This document shows positions 6,702-6,767 of a stretch of 6,767 nucleotides of DNA, one piece after another. Origin of the DNA: an uncultured Ruminococcus sp. GTDB taxonomy: Bacteria; Bacillota; Clostridia; Oscillospirales; Ruminococcaceae. The stretch covers positions 1-6,767 of the forward strand of contig CAMWUF010000055.1 of assembly GCA_947177375.1 (NCBI GenBank), written 5' to 3'. The notes under the pieces were generated by a model. The model was not told where the DNA came from, searched no databases, and saw only the letters and a program-made list of their open reading frames with translations. The translations under genes and the position numbers were made by a program. Positions within the stretch are counted from its first letter, which is position 1. The number at the start of each line of letters is the position of its first letter.

Positions 6702-6708
6702 AAAATAT

Positions 6709-6715
6709 CCCTCCT
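6709..6715 (-). promoter_or_regulatory. Ribosome binding site that selects a TTG start
   Basis: AGGAGGG lies 7 bases before the TTG at 6701-6699, the only plausible start for the small regulator. It begins directly after the U-rich tail of the upstream hairpin, so terminator and ribosome binding site abut. Confidence 0.85.
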
Positions 6716-6756
6716 AAAAATAAAAATATGCTATATCCTGAAAAAAGGATATAGCA
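6716..6756 (-). terminator. Hairpin with U-rich tail directly before the operon: upstream terminator or leader attenuator
   Basis: On the minus strand, TGCTATATCC (6756-6747) and GGATATAGCA (6738-6729) form a perfect 10-bp stem with an 8-base loop. The stem is followed by the U-rich tail TATTTTTATTTTT. The T-rich tail exists only in the minus direction, so the hairpin acts on transcription heading into this operon. No convincing promoter fits between it and the ribosome binding site at 6709-6715. It may be the terminator of a gene beyond the right edge with read-through. Alternatively it may be the expression platform of an attenuated leader whose promoter lies outside the window. Confidence 0.75.
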
Positions 6757-6767
6757 CGGTTCTGAAA

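Noticed and set aside
6702..6728. Possible sigma-A promoter in the AT-rich tract before the first gene
   Set aside because: T-rich stretches resemble a -10 box, but no TTGACA-like -35 box lies at a suitable distance, and the tract is better explained as the U-tail of the hairpin.
1..6767. tRNA, rRNA, CRISPR array, insertion sequence or attachment site
   Set aside because: No cloverleaf, spaced direct repeats, transposase or integrase-like reading frame is visible; nearly the whole window is occupied by the seven genes.

Overview
The window is AT-rich DNA with one dense block of seven genes, all on the minus strand. The sequences look like an anaerobic low-GC Firmicute of the Clostridia. The evidence is AGGAGG-type ribosome binding sites, the codon use, a lipoprotein with a long Asp/Glu/Asn/Ser-rich linker, and a TM1266-family protein, a family typical of Fe-only-hydrogenase anaerobes. 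A gut Ruminococcus-like host is plausible but cannot be proven from this sequence.

Read in the direction of transcription (right to left), the layout is as follows. A terminator-like hairpin (6729-6756) has a U-rich tail that runs directly into a strong ribosome binding site. Next come a small TM1266-type ACT/NikR-like regulator with a TTG start (6426-6701), a FecCD/BtuC-type membrane permease (5401-6429) and its ABC ATPase (4578-5399). These are followed by a NifH-like [4Fe-4S] ATPase (3817-4584) and two nitrogenase component-1-like proteins (2498-3823 and 1359-2501). Last is a FecB-type substrate-binding lipoprotein (74-1330), with a bidirectional terminator at 29-63. The first six genes overlap by 4 or 7 bases or are 1 base apart, so they are almost certainly co-transcribed and translationally coupled. 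The lipoprotein gene sits after a 28-base gap and appears to have its own promoter (TTGACT, 15 bases, TATAAT) at the end of the preceding gene.

Taken together, this is a compact import-and-reduce module. A PF01497/FecCD/ATPase importer of the class that takes up siderophores, haem or corrinoids is encoded with a complete three-subunit nitrogenase-like reductase (one H-type and two D/K-type proteins). No nitrogenase cofactor-assembly gene (NifB, NifE/N or similar) is present, and one of the two component-1 proteins lacks a third metal-cluster cysteine. This is therefore very unlikely to fix nitrogen. It resembles the group of nitrogenase-like enzymes (DPOR/COR, CfbCD, MarHDK) that reduce other substrates. 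The likely role, an inference, is ATP-driven reduction of an imported metal chelate, tetrapyrrole or other small molecule. The substrate is not identifiable from sequence.
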